From Bacteroidota bacterium (GTDB lineage Bacteria; Bacteroidota; Bacteroidia; Chitinophagales; Chitinophagaceae), in the NCBI GenBank assembly GCA_023430465.1, contig JAEZAM010000103.1, positions 1 to 64,000 of the forward strand: a stretch of DNA of 64,000 bases. The letters are read 5' to 3'. Below, in pieces: positions 18,470 through 27,183 of this stretch (positions within the stretch are counted from its first letter, which is position 1; each line of letters begins with the position of its first letter). A program made the position numbers and the translations under genes. A model generated the notes under the pieces. That model ran no database searches and had not been told where the DNA came from. It worked only from the letters and a program-made list of their open reading frames with translations.

Positions 18470-18961
18470 ATGTATAAGATGAAAAAGCTATTCTTTGCTC
18501 TCTTCCTACTCGGTGCGATTACCGTCAGCACATCTGTCTCGGCGCAGGATTATAAAACAGGCGTCGGTGTGCGGCTCAGTTCCAGCCCTGCGGTTGTGAA
18601 CAATGCCATTACATTGAAACATTTCCTTTCTGAATCATCTGCGATCGAGGCTTTGTTCTCCTTCGGAGAACCGCTCTCTCTTGGAGCGATGTATGAACTC
18701 CACAAGCCGCTCGGCTCGGCTGGTATCAAGTGGTTCTATGGTGGTGGTGGTTATGTGGGGTTTGATAAAACATGGAACCCGGTTAAGCAAAAAGATGAAA
18801 CCGATGTACTCGTCGGTGCAATGGGGGTGATTGGCCTGGATTATAAGTTTGCCAACATCCCGCTTAATCTGTCACTCGACTGGAAGCCGGAACTGAATAT
18901 CGTCAGTGATATTAATTTTGAACCGGCCGCTGTTGGCTTCTCTGCACGATTCACTTTCTGA
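18470..18961 (+). CDS. Small outer-membrane beta-barrel-like protein
   Basis: A 163-aa protein with a clear signal peptide (MKKLFFALFLLGAITVSTSVSAQ from the second Met). Amphipathic strands follow, e.g. TGVGVRLSSSPAVVNNAITLKHF, AMYELHKPLG, WFYGGGGYVGF and VIGLDYKFANIPLNLSLDWKPEL, and the C-terminus FSARFTF ends in Phe. This resembles short 8-strand barrel proteins common in Bacteroidota; function unknown. ATG 18470 and 18479 are both possible starts. A strong terminator follows at 18991. Confidence 0.75.
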   Translation: MYKMKKLFFALFLLGAITVSTSVSAQDYKTGVGVRLSSSPAVVNNAITLKHFLSESSAIEALFSFGEPLSLGAMYELHKPLGSAGIKWFYGGGGYVGFDKTWNPVKQKDETDVLVGAMGVIGLDYKFANIPLNLSLDWKPELNIVSDINFEPAAVGFSARFTF

Positions 18962-18987
18962 TCAGCTACGGAAAATTGATTTATTAA

Positions 18988-19020
18988 AAGAAAACCACCT
19001 CAGCGGTGGTTTCTTTTTAT
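18988..19020 (+). terminator. Rho-independent-type terminator
   Basis: AACCACC (18993-18999) pairs with GGTGGTT (19005-19011) across a short loop and is followed by TCTTTTT. It sits between two convergent genes and its A-rich left side lets it also serve the minus-strand gene ending at 19017. Confidence 0.75.
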
Positions 19021-20624
19021 TCAAATAATTCAAACTTCGACTTCGGTCTTTTATCTTCCAGCCAGCGGAAATTCTGTAACCTCAATTCACCGGGCGTTCG
19101 TTGCTTGATCGGCCAGATGGTGCCCGTAACCGAACTTCGGAACACCACGCGGTCAAGTGCCTTTTCACGGAAATAGATATCGATTATGTCACTGGTGGAC
19201 TGATTCACACCGGTAAATGCGCTGTCAGCATCCTGTATATAATAAATGCATTCGGCAAAGCCCCTGGCCCTGACCGAGTCGATGTTTCCATCAAGAAACC
19301 AGCCGTCCATCCTGGATGATTTGATCTGGTTGTACGCTTCACCCTGCACCTGGTTTATCATAAACGCATTCTCAAATGCCTCCACACGATCGGCTTTTTT
19401 GTTTTTTGTGAAAAGATGGATCGTATCACCCGTGATCTGGCTTTGTTGTGCCCAAACCACCGGGTTATAATACAGCCTGAACACCGAGTCTTTGAAAGAG
19501 TAGTAGAGACTGTCGCAAATGGATTGCAGTGAATCATTAAATATGCGGACATTTCTGTAGGCTTCAAAGTAGCGGTTGGCGCTGTCCTTCTCATTGATCG
19601 AGGCCACCCTGATATTCCTGATCGTATCCACGACGACTGAGTCCACCCCAAACCGGTCGGTCAGTCTTGCAGAAAACAAGGTATCTGCAGCCACATAGAG
19701 CGAATCGTTGTTCTGCTTGATGATCATGAGGGGCTTTCGCGTAGCAAGTATGGCTTCGGTGTTTTTATTCTGGAAAATCAAGCCCCCGATAATGGTGAAC
19801 CCCTGCGCCGAATCGATGATGATGGCATTGCCCAAAGCCTGGTAGATGCTGTCATTCTGCAGGATATTATCGCCGGTGATGAATCTTCTTTTTCCATCAC
19901 GTATTATAGGACGCAATCCAAATTCAGCCTGGCCGGTGCGTTGGTTATAATATCCCTCACGCGTCTCGATGGTCACGCCGCTGGAGTCCGTTATCAGCGT
20001 TCGTGAAATGAATCGTGTATCCTGGGTGGCGGTATTGTATTGAAGCGAGTCCGTGACAATATTGTAGGCGGGGTCTTTCAGCACAACGTTACCCTTGAAG
20101 AAAACGTCTTTCAGGTCGGCGTAGTACCAGCCCTGCCGGCTGGTCAAAACCGTTTTTCCATTCACTACTTTGCCGCCTTTTTTATAAACCCCGATGTTTG
20201 TTTCCATGTCATACTCCAGGTCGGGGGTGGTCAGCGTACCCTTGCCATCCGTCAGCCGGACATTTCCATCGAGGTAGGCTTTTTTTTCCTGGCCCAGGTA
20301 TAGGAGGTGATTGGAATAGATATCTGCTGTATCAGCATCATTGATATGTACCCGTCCCCAGGCCTCGAATACATTTGTCCTGGAGTTGATCACGCAACTG
20401 TCGCAATAGATCAGCGTGGTGTTCTGCCGCAATTTCACATTCCCGGTAACGATCGTCAGGCGCGTGCTGTCATCCACGGTCTGGAAAGTCAGCTTGCGGG
20501 TGTTGCTGAGAATATGGATCTGTGTAGTTGTATCGCTGTTTGCCGGGATAGGTTCCTGCGCACGAAGCAGGCCCGCTGAGCATGCCAGGTAGAAAAATGA
20601 CAATAGAATTCGGAGGTAGCTCAT
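19017..20624 (-). CDS. OstA-like (LptA-like) protein
   Basis: A 535-aa exported protein (signal MSYLRILLSFFYLACSAGLLRAQ). It has repeated beta-jellyroll strands of the OstA/LptA fold: TRLTIVTGNVKLRQNTTLIYCDSCVIN, EAWGRVHINDADTADIYSNHLLYLGQEKKAYLDGNVRLTDGKGTLTTPDLEYD, and DVFFKGNVVLKDPAYNIVTDSLQYN. In Bacteroidota such proteins are thought to bridge the periplasm for LPS delivery to LptD. The start overlaps the stop of the upstream MCE gene (TAATGA), so translation is probably coupled. It is longer than classical LptA (~185 aa), as is usual for this group. Confidence 0.85.
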   Translation of the reverse strand: MSYLRILLSFFYLACSAGLLRAQEPIPANSDTTTQIHILSNTRKLTFQTVDDSTRLTIVTGNVKLRQNTTLIYCDSCVINSRTNVFEAWGRVHINDADTADIYSNHLLYLGQEKKAYLDGNVRLTDGKGTLTTPDLEYDMETNIGVYKKGGKVVNGKTVLTSRQGWYYADLKDVFFKGNVVLKDPAYNIVTDSLQYNTATQDTRFISRTLITDSSGVTIETREGYYNQRTGQAEFGLRPIIRDGKRRFITGDNILQNDSIYQALGNAIIIDSAQGFTIIGGLIFQNKNTEAILATRKPLMIIKQNNDSLYVAADTLFSARLTDRFGVDSVVVDTIRNIRVASINEKDSANRYFEAYRNVRIFNDSLQSICDSLYYSFKDSVFRLYYNPVVWAQQSQITGDTIHLFTKNKKADRVEAFENAFMINQVQGEAYNQIKSSRMDGWFLDGNIDSVRARGFAECIYYIQDADSAFTGVNQSTSDIIDIYFREKALDRVVFRSSVTGTIWPIKQRTPGELRLQNFRWLEDKRPKSKFELFE

Positions 20625-21613
20625 TATTTTGGAACAGTATCCTTTATTGCTGGCGAAGTTAATGCGCCGCCTTTATCCTTTCGGCCAAATACGGAAAGAT
20701 TAACGTAGCGTTTCGGATGTGTCCTGAGATCATCCATCAGTATTTCCGCGCTGAGCACCGCATCATTGAGCTTGTTGTACAACGTCCGGTCGTTGATCAA
20801 CGCGCCGAGGGTGCCTTCATTGCTGGATAGTTTTGCAACGGCAGTTTTAAACTCTGTGACTGCAGACTGCAACGTATCCATCGTTTGCTGAAGATTCAGC
20901 CGGGAGAGCTGGCCAGTGAACTGTTTGGTATTGCTGACAATGGCGTTGATGGTATCGTTGTTCTTGTTGAAATTGGCCGTGAGCTGATTTACGTTGCGCA
21001 GGGTCTTTGCAAGATCACTCGACTGTGGATCAAGCATGGTGTTCAGAGAGCCGGTGAGCATCCGCAGGTTGGCGATGGTAAGCTGCAGGTTATTCTTCGC
21101 GTCGGTGTCAAACAACCTGTTGATGTTCCCAAATACTACAGTCAGTGAATCGAGGGAGTTCCTGACCTTTGAAAGGGTGGGAGCGACTTCGGCGGAGAGG
21201 CCGCCAAACAATCCTTCATCCACACGGGTGTTCAGACGATCACCATCTTTCAGGTATTGCGCAGCGTTGCCCTTTTCCACTACGATAGTAGCGGATCCGA
21301 GACCACCCAACGGAGCAGTGATATAGGCGACAGAGTTTGCAGGGATATTGACATCGCGGGTGAGGCTGATAGTTACTTTGATACCGCTCACGTTCTTATC
21401 GACTTCTTCCAGTGAATACACGGTGCCGATTGTCAGTCCGTTTATCTTTACTTCATTGGATTGCGTCAGTGATCCGACCTTGTCAAAAATCGCGTAGATT
21501 TTTGTGTTGCGGTCAAATATATCGGAGCCTTTGAGAAAATTAAATCCGAGGACGAGGAGTACCAGTGCCACGATGGTCAGCAGGCCGACCTTTGTTTCAT
21601 TATTGATCTTCAT
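20624..21613 (-). CDS. MlaD/MCE family lipid-transport protein
   Basis: A 329-aa protein with one N-terminal membrane helix (VGLLTIVALVLLVLGFNFLKG, first 20 residues) and an MCE domain at about residues 35-120 (IYAIFDKVGSLTQSNEVKINGLTIGTV...NSVAYITAPLGGLGSATIVVEKG). A long helical tail of alternating Thr/Asn/Leu follows, like other MlaD proteins that form hexameric rings. It should bind phospholipid in the periplasm. The matching ATPase and permease (MlaF/MlaE-like) are not in this window. The amidase gene lies upstream on the same strand, and the OstA-like gene overlaps it downstream. Confidence 0.9.
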   Translation of the reverse strand: MKINNETKVGLLTIVALVLLVLGFNFLKGSDIFDRNTKIYAIFDKVGSLTQSNEVKINGLTIGTVYSLEEVDKNVSGIKVTISLTRDVNIPANSVAYITAPLGGLGSATIVVEKGNAAQYLKDGDRLNTRVDEGLFGGLSAEVAPTLSKVRNSLDSLTVVFGNINRLFDTDAKNNLQLTIANLRMLTGSLNTMLDPQSSDLAKTLRNVNQLTANFNKNNDTINAIVSNTKQFTGQLSRLNLQQTMDTLQSAVTEFKTAVAKLSSNEGTLGALINDRTLYNKLNDAVLSAEILMDDLRTHPKRYVNLSVFGRKDKGGALTSPAIKDTVPK

Positions 21614-21949
21614 AATTGCCTTTTCGGTTCACCGGGCCAAGTTAGCCATTTATTCTTAAATAGCTGTTTAAGAGTGGTTCACGAGTAAAGAGCGGAGAGC
21701 GGAGTGCGGGGTAAATCTTGGCGCTGTGGGTGTTCGATATGAAGACTAAAACCAGATCGGTTCACCCTACCAACAGCCGAAGCACGCCCGGCGGTTGAGA
21801 TTCACCCCTTAGCTTAATACCTAAATGCGGATAATCTGCAGTCTACCCTGACTGAAGTCAGGGCTATTCACATTGGTCAACTGGCGGGCTAAAGCCCTTG
21901 TTGACCTTGCAAAGATGGCATTAGTTCATCCTTAGCCTTAACCTCAACC
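21614..21949. other. Intergenic region with three kinds of short repeats
   Basis: No gene is seen in these 336 bp. They hold a GAGTAAAGAGCGGAGAGCGG stretch (21684-21712) related to the inverted repeat at 45955-46052, a perfect hairpin CCCTGACTGAAGTCAGGG (21846-21863), a second hairpin GGGCTAAAGCCC (21886-21897), and CCTTAACCTCAACCTTAA running into the amidase stop codon (21936-21953). Confidence 0.7.
21846..21897. repeat. Two adjacent perfect hairpins
   Basis: CCCTGACT/AGTCAGGG with a 2-base loop at 21846-21863, and GGGCT/AGCCC at 21886-21897. The hairpins share GGGCT, so they can also pair with one another. They lie between the amidase and MCE genes, within what may be one transcript. Confidence 0.6.
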
Positions 21950-22915
21950 TTAATTCCCGGTGGAGATCTGCTTGCTCTCTACTTTTTGCTTATAGGCTCT
22001 GAAAGCACTGACGAGGTTGCTGACGATCTCGGCCTGGCCTTTGTCGCTGTTGATGTATTCCTCTTCAGCTTTGTTGGAGATAAAGCCGATCTCGACCAGG
22101 ATGCTGGGCATGCCTGTTGCCTGAAGTACCCAGATACCGGCATCATTCCGCTGTTTTACGCCACGGCTGAGACGGCCGCTGGCCTTGAATTCTTTCTCCA
22201 CCAGCTCGGCGAGGTTATAACTCTTGCGGAAGTATTGCTGCGCGTAGATCAGCATGCGGGCCTTTTCTGCCGGATCGGAGGGATCGGGGAGGGCAGGTGC
22301 AACAGCGCCCGAGGAGTCGATTTCACCAAAGTATTCGGTCTTATTAATCGAATTCACTTTCGCGTCGTTCTTGCTTACCGCCCAGATATAGGTTTCCGTA
22401 CCATGGGCCGTATTCTCCCGCCACACATTGTCATACTTATATTTATATGTAGTGACCTTTCTTTTTTTCTTGCCCTTACCGACTGTTTTGGTAATCGGCG
22501 TTTTACCTACCACCACTTTTTCATACCAGCCACCGGCCCGCCGGCCGGCAGAGTTGCAGTGAATGGAGATGAACAGGTCGCCGCCGGATTGGTTGGCGAG
22601 GTCGGCCCGGTAGTGGAGGTCATCGAGTTTGTTTTTCTTACCGCCGGCCCCGATATCCGTGGCACGGGTATAAATGATCTTCAGGTCGGGGAATTCTTCC
22701 TTCAACGCCTTCCCGAATTTCAAGGAAACATCCAGGCTCACATCGGCTTCATTGGAGAACGTACCTTTGGCGCCGCCGTCAAATCCACCATGACCGGGGT
22801 CGATGATCAGTGTACGGATAGTCGCTTTGGGAGGGGGTTCATTCTTGCGGTTGAAAGATACCAGCACCAGGGCAATACAAACAGGTAGCAGGATCAGCAA
22901 GACTCGTTTCATCAT
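21950..22915 (-). CDS. N-acetylmuramoyl-L-alanine amidase (Amidase_3)
   Basis: A zinc amidase that cleaves the bond between N-acetylmuramic acid and the peptide stem. After an N-terminal membrane/signal segment (MMKRVLLILLPVCIALVLVSF) the catalytic domain shows IIDPGHGGFDGGAKG (zinc His), SNEADVSLDVSLKFG (zinc Glu), LFISIHCNSAGRR (zinc His) and ILVEIGFISNKAEEE (catalytic Glu). A Lys-rich insert (GKGKKKRKVTTYKYKY) precedes WRENTAHGTETY. 321 aa. It begins a minus-strand run amidase-MCE-OstA-like and faces the divergent lptD gene 78 bp away. Confidence 0.95.
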   Translation of the reverse strand: MMKRVLLILLPVCIALVLVSFNRKNEPPPKATIRTLIIDPGHGGFDGGAKGTFSNEADVSLDVSLKFGKALKEEFPDLKIIYTRATDIGAGGKKNKLDDLHYRADLANQSGGDLFISIHCNSAGRRAGGWYEKVVVGKTPITKTVGKGKKKRKVTTYKYKYDNVWRENTAHGTETYIWAVSKNDAKVNSINKTEYFGEIDSSGAVAPALPDPSDPAEKARMLIYAQQYFRKSYNLAELVEKEFKASGRLSRGVKQRNDAGIWVLQATGMPSILVEIGFISNKAEEEYINSDKGQAEIVSNLVSAFRAYKQKVESKQISTGN

Positions 22916-22953
22916 GAGATATTCCTTTTAATGGGTTATTGCAATCTTCACAA

Positions 22954-22982
22954 ATTGTTTAAATGTGAATGATTTACATTTG
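22954..22982 (+). promoter_or_regulatory. Candidate Bacteroidota promoter of lptD
   Basis: ATTG at 22954-22957 and TACATTTG at 22975-22982 fit the -33 (TTTG) and -7 (TAnnTTTG) elements with 17 bp between TTG and TA. The lptD ATG is only 11 bp further on, so the transcript would have almost no leader. Confidence 0.5.
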
Positions 22983-22993
22983 TTCTTTACCGT

Positions 22994-25774
22994 ATGAACC
23001 GACTGCGCAAATTTAGTTTAAAAAACATTTTCATAAAGGTATCAGCCGTTCTATTCTTTTTTACGTTAACGTATCAAGGCGCAGTTCTGGGTACCCGGGG
23101 AATTTTTTTTGGCAGTCCTTTAACAGCCGCGGCTGATACTGTTCCTCCTGTTCAACGCGCACCCGGTGTACCATATATCATTCCTGACACTGTTCCTTCT
23201 GCAAGGCCCAATGTATTCATAAGTGCTGACAGCACAAATGTGCCCGACACCATACCTGCCATCAGTGATTCTACCCGTGTTGTTGTTGACACGTTCGATC
23301 TCCGCCTTTCCAAAGACACGCTCAGCGCACCGATCACCTACTACGCTGCCGACTCAGCGGTTGTGATGATTGCCAGTAAAAAAATCTTTCTCTACGGTAA
23401 GACCAAGATCGAATATGAGGATGTAACCTTGACCGCACCTACTGTCCAGATCGACCAGGAGACACAATTAATGACAGCGAGCAATTCGCTTGACAGTACG
23501 GGCGCCGTGGCCGAAGCAGTTGAATTCTCGCAAGGTGAGCAGAAATTTGTGAGTGATACCATTCAATACAACCTTAAAACGCAGAAAGGCCTCACCCGGA
23601 ACACCATTACCAATCAGGGTGAAATGTTTGTGCATGGAAAGTATGTGAAAAAGATGAACGACGATGTCACGTATGTGAAAGGAGGATTTTTCACGACATG
23701 TAACCTCGATGAACCGCATTTCGGTTTCCGTGCAAACCAGATCAAGGTTATTACGAAAAAGCTGGCGGTGTCCGGCCCGGCGCACCCGGAGTTCGAAGGC
23801 GTTCCCGTGCCGGTCTATATTCCCTTTGGTTTTTATCCCCTGAACTCCGGGCAGCATTCCGGCCTTCTTCCTCCACAGTTTACCACCAATGACCAGATGG
23901 GGCTGGGGCTGGAAGGATTGGGCTACTACCAGGTTTTGGGTGACTATTGGGACGCGAAGCTTTATGGCAGCATCTATTCCTATGGCGGCTGGTCGGCGAA
24001 CATCAACCCGACTTACCGCAAACGATATCGTTATAGCGGCGGGGTCAACTTCGGTTTGCTGAAAACAAAACGCAACTTCAAAGGTGATCCCGACTATACA
24101 TCAAATAATGCGTATACATTTACCTGGAATCACTCATCCGACAGCCGTGCAAGGCCGGGTACATCGTTTACAGCCAATGTGAATGCCAGCTCCACAACAT
24201 ACAATGAAAACGTTCCGAACTCTCCGCAGTTGAACTTTCAGAACCAGATGGGGTCTTCGATCACTTATTCCAAGACCTGGGTGGATAAACCCTATAACCT
24301 GACAGTAAGCGCCAACCATACCCAAAACAGTGTAACGCGGCTCGTAAGTGTCAGCCTGCCCGATCTCGGATTTACCGTAAGTACCATCTACCCGTTCCAG
24401 AAGAAAAATGCAGTAGGCACAAGAAAATGGTATGAGCAGTTGGGGGTGGCATACGCCGGTAATTTCCGGAACCAGGTATCGTTCTACGATACCGCCTTCA
24501 AGTTGAGAAGCCTGGTCGATACACTCCAGTGGGGTGCACAACATAATATTCCAATTACACTTTCACTGCCACCGATATTGAATGGCGCGATCGTGGTGGC
24601 CCCATCGGTCAGCTACTCACAGGTATGGGTAGGGCAGTCGGTAGAGCGTCGTTGGAATAATGTACTCGATACATTGGAAACAATTACGAACAAAGGCTTT
24701 TTTGTGGATCAGCAGGCAGCATTTGGCGTCAGCCTTAATACAGCACTGTTCGGTATGTACTCTTTCCCGAAAAGCAAACGCGTACAGGCCATCCGTCACA
24801 CTATCCGGCCCACCGTTGGCATCAACTACCGGCCTGATCTTTCCAAAAAATATTACTATACCACCCGTGTGAATCGCGATGGCGATTCTATTCGCTTTGG
24901 TAAACTGATTGGCGGTTCGCTTTACAATGGTTATGCGGAAGGAGAGACCGGTGGCATCTCGTTCCAGTTAGACAATATTCTCGAGATGAAAGTCTTCAAC
25001 AAGGATACGGCAAGCGAGGAAAAATCCCGAAAGGTGCGGCTGATCGACGGGCTGGGTTTCTCCGGTGGTTACAATTTCCTTGCAGACAGCATGAAGCTGT
25101 CGAACATAAACTTATACTTCCGTACAAACCTCCTGGAAAAGATCAACATCAATGCTTCCGCCAACCTTAGCCCCTATAAGTCGGATAAGTTTGGCCGTGA
25201 TATAGCTACCTATGCCTGGGAGGGCGGCGGGCCGTTCACTCCCGGCCGGATCACGTCGGGAAGTATCGCCATGTCAACCAGTTTCAAAAGCAAACCCAAA
25301 GACGAAGCAAAGGCAAAGGAAAAGGAGCAGCAGATGGAGCGGGAATTGAGCGACCCGGTGCTGGCTGCCGACAAGCAACGGTTACTGGAATACATGAACC
25401 AGAATCCTTCAGAGTTTGTGGATTTCAATTTGCCCTGGCAGTTCAGTTTATCGTATTCACTCAATTTCACCCAACAGCCCAAGGCTGATTTCAGCGGATT
25501 CGAGAAGGTATTTTATTCCAGTGCGCAGTTCAACGGAAGCTTCAGCCTTACGCCAAAATGGAATTTCAGCCTGAACGGATATTACGACTTCAAGACCTCC
25601 AAATTGCAGACGTTCACCATGTCGATCAACCGTGAGATGCACTGCTGGCAGATGTCGATCAATGTGTCTCCACTCGGGATCTTCCGTTATTTCAATTTTA
25701 CCATCAGTCCGAAATCAGGGATACTGCAGGATCTGCGGATCAACAGGACCCGGAGTTTCTATACGGGTTATTGA
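22994..25774 (+). CDS. lptD: LPS-assembly outer-membrane protein LptD-like
   Basis: A 926-aa outer-membrane protein. An N-terminal signal/anchor is followed by an OstA-type beta domain (VMIASKKIFLYGKTKIEYEDVTLTAPTVQIDQETQLMTAS...KFVSDTIQYNLKTQKGLT, residues ~115-210) and the conserved segment VPVPVYIPFGFYPLNSGQHSGLLPPQF that opens the barrel. A long strand-rich barrel ends in RSFYTGY. It inserts LPS into the outer leaflet. In Bacteroidota the canonical LptE partner is often not recognised; none is seen here. Its position opposite the OstA-like gene supports the assignment. The stop codon directly abuts that of the convergent plsC gene. Confidence 0.88.
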   Translation: MNRLRKFSLKNIFIKVSAVLFFFTLTYQGAVLGTRGIFFGSPLTAAADTVPPVQRAPGVPYIIPDTVPSARPNVFISADSTNVPDTIPAISDSTRVVVDTFDLRLSKDTLSAPITYYAADSAVVMIASKKIFLYGKTKIEYEDVTLTAPTVQIDQETQLMTASNSLDSTGAVAEAVEFSQGEQKFVSDTIQYNLKTQKGLTRNTITNQGEMFVHGKYVKKMNDDVTYVKGGFFTTCNLDEPHFGFRANQIKVITKKLAVSGPAHPEFEGVPVPVYIPFGFYPLNSGQHSGLLPPQFTTNDQMGLGLEGLGYYQVLGDYWDAKLYGSIYSYGGWSANINPTYRKRYRYSGGVNFGLLKTKRNFKGDPDYTSNNAYTFTWNHSSDSRARPGTSFTANVNASSTTYNENVPNSPQLNFQNQMGSSITYSKTWVDKPYNLTVSANHTQNSVTRLVSVSLPDLGFTVSTIYPFQKKNAVGTRKWYEQLGVAYAGNFRNQVSFYDTAFKLRSLVDTLQWGAQHNIPITLSLPPILNGAIVVAPSVSYSQVWVGQSVERRWNNVLDTLETITNKGFFVDQQAAFGVSLNTALFGMYSFPKSKRVQAIRHTIRPTVGINYRPDLSKKYYYTTRVNRDGDSIRFGKLIGGSLYNGYAEGETGGISFQLDNILEMKVFNKDTASEEKSRKVRLIDGLGFSGGYNFLADSMKLSNINLYFRTNLLEKININASANLSPYKSDKFGRDIATYAWEGGGPFTPGRITSGSIAMSTSFKSKPKDEAKAKEKEQQMERELSDPVLAADKQRLLEYMNQNPSEFVDFNLPWQFSLSYSLNFTQQPKADFSGFEKVFYSSAQFNGSFSLTPKWNFSLNGYYDFKTSKLQTFTMSINREMHCWQMSINVSPLGIFRYFNFTISPKSGILQDLRINRTRSFYTGY

Positions 25775-26512
25775 TTACCTCTTTGTTTGTGTGTAATGAT
25801 TATACATTGCACTGAAGACTTCCTGCTTCAGTTGATCGGCCGTTTTTCCTTCAGGCGATATTGGGGCGAGGAAATGCATTTCCAGCCGGTGAGGGAGAAA
25901 GTAGAATGTTTTATGAAGCGGGAGCACTTTCGCTGTATTGAAAATAACAGTTGGTATCACGGGAGCTTTTGTGTCGACGGAAAGTTTGAAGGCGCCGTCA
26001 TAGAATTTTTTAAGCGGCTCTCCGCCCCGATTGCGGGTACCTTCCGGATAGATGCACATGTGCATTCCCATACGCAGCACCTGCTTCATGTCTTCGAAGC
26101 TTTTGCGCCGGCTGCGTTCGCTGTTCCTGTCTACTAGCACGGAGCCCTTGGCATAGTACCAGCCGAACAAGGGAATTTTGGTAAATGATTTTTTAGCGAT
26201 GGTTTTGTTTGGCCCCGGGATAAAAGGGGACGACAGCGGAATATCCATCAGGGAATTGTGATTGCATGTAACAATAAAGGCTTTTCCTTTTTCAAAGTAT
26301 TGTTTGCCCCGCACGCGTAAAGGGCAGGCGATGAGGAATAGCCATGTGGTCATCCATACCCGCGCAATGCCGGTAAATATCCTGGCGCTGACAGGGTCGG
26401 GCAGGAGATAGGTCAGCATCGCGGGAATGAAGATGATAAAGAATGTGGCGATAAATGTCAATATGCCCCAGAGTGCCCAGATGCGTGCGAATATTTCCTT
26501 GAAAAATCTCAT
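25775..26512 (-). CDS. 1-acyl-sn-glycerol-3-phosphate acyltransferase (PlsC family)
   Basis: A 245-aa membrane-bound acyltransferase that adds the second acyl chain in phosphatidic acid synthesis. It shows the NHNSLMD (NHX4D) catalytic motif, a second motif GSVLVDRNSERSRRKS, the substrate-binding YPEGTRNR and APVIPTVIF, and an N-terminal double membrane span (WALWGILTFIATFFIIFIPAMLTYLL). It lies 6 bp downstream of the acetyltransferase gene on the same strand. The exact acyl acceptor cannot be told from sequence; ornithine-lipid acyltransferases share these motifs. Confidence 0.92.
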   Translation of the reverse strand: MRFFKEIFARIWALWGILTFIATFFIIFIPAMLTYLLPDPVSARIFTGIARVWMTTWLFLIACPLRVRGKQYFEKGKAFIVTCNHNSLMDIPLSSPFIPGPNKTIAKKSFTKIPLFGWYYAKGSVLVDRNSERSRRKSFEDMKQVLRMGMHMCIYPEGTRNRGGEPLKKFYDGAFKLSVDTKAPVIPTVIFNTAKVLPLHKTFYFLPHRLEMHFLAPISPEGKTADQLKQEVFSAMYNHYTQTKR

Positions 26513-26518
26513 GAATCG

Positions 26519-27106
26519 TTATGCTATGCCCGCAAAAATAGTGTCTTTCAGCCGAGGCCATTCATCTTTCAGAACACTGTAAAAAATGGAAGTCCGGCGG
26601 CGATCATTCCACATCTTCATGTGGCTGCGGAGGATACCTTCTTCGATGCCACCGATGTTGCGCAAACCCTGCCGGGCGCGCTCATTCAATACATCGGTCT
26701 TGTATTCCACGCGTTCGAAGTTCAGTTGTTCGAAGGCGTAATTCATCATGATATATTTCGAATGTTTATTGATACCCGCACTGCGAAACTCTTTCCCCAG
26801 CCAGGAAGATCCGATCTCGAGTCGCTGATCGAAATAGGAAATATTGAGATAGCTCATGCTGCCGGTGATGCGGCCGGTGGATTTTTCCATGATAGTAAAA
26901 GGTATGCGGGTTCCGGCAGCGCGTTCTTTCAGTGAGGCATCTATCCACCAGTTCATTGTATTGCGATCGGCGAGGTTGACGGTGAAGTAGGCCCACATGT
27001 CAGGATCCGCAGCGGCGAGTGCATGAAGTGCATCGGCGTCGTTGGGTTGCAATGGCCGGAGGAGGACGGTGCTGGTTTCGAGGGCGAGAAGGGGGGAGAT
27101 GAGCAT
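26519..27106 (-). CDS. GNAT family N-acetyltransferase (RimJ/RimL-like)
   Basis: A 195-aa acetyltransferase. The N-terminal strand LETSTVLLRPLQPNDADALHALAAADPDMW, the central ITGSMSYLNISYFDQRLEIGSSWLGKEFRSAGINKHSK (acetyl-CoA loop region) and FEQLNFERVEYKTDVLNERARQGLRNIGGIEEGILRSHM are typical of RimL-type GNAT enzymes acting on protein N-termini or small amines. Substrate unknown. It is followed at 6 bp by plsC and preceded at 77 bp by ung, the gap containing half of a dispersed repeat. Confidence 0.88.
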   Translation of the reverse strand: MLISPLLALETSTVLLRPLQPNDADALHALAAADPDMWAYFTVNLADRNTMNWWIDASLKERAAGTRIPFTIMEKSTGRITGSMSYLNISYFDQRLEIGSSWLGKEFRSAGINKHSKYIMMNYAFEQLNFERVEYKTDVLNERARQGLRNIGGIEEGILRSHMKMWNDRRRTSIFYSVLKDEWPRLKDTIFAGIA

Positions 27107-27133
27107 GGTTGAAATTAACTGGTTTCATGCAAA

Positions 27134-27172
27134 GTTTCACGCAAAGACGCAAAGTGAGCAAAGGGCGCAAAG
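27134..27172. repeat. Dispersed element (GTTTCACGCAAAG family), left half only
   Basis: GTTTCACGCAAAGACGCAAAG followed by a degenerate GCAAAGGGCGCAAAG, without a matching right arm. It lies between ung and the acetyltransferase gene, both on the minus strand. The CGCAAAG unit is repeated in near-tandem. Confidence 0.65.
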
Positions 27173-27183
27173 CTCCAAAGTTT

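Noticed and set aside
21986..22888. 300-aa plus-strand frame antisense to the amidase
   Set aside because: The amidase has all zinc and catalytic residues; the opposite frame is hydrophobic shadow sequence.
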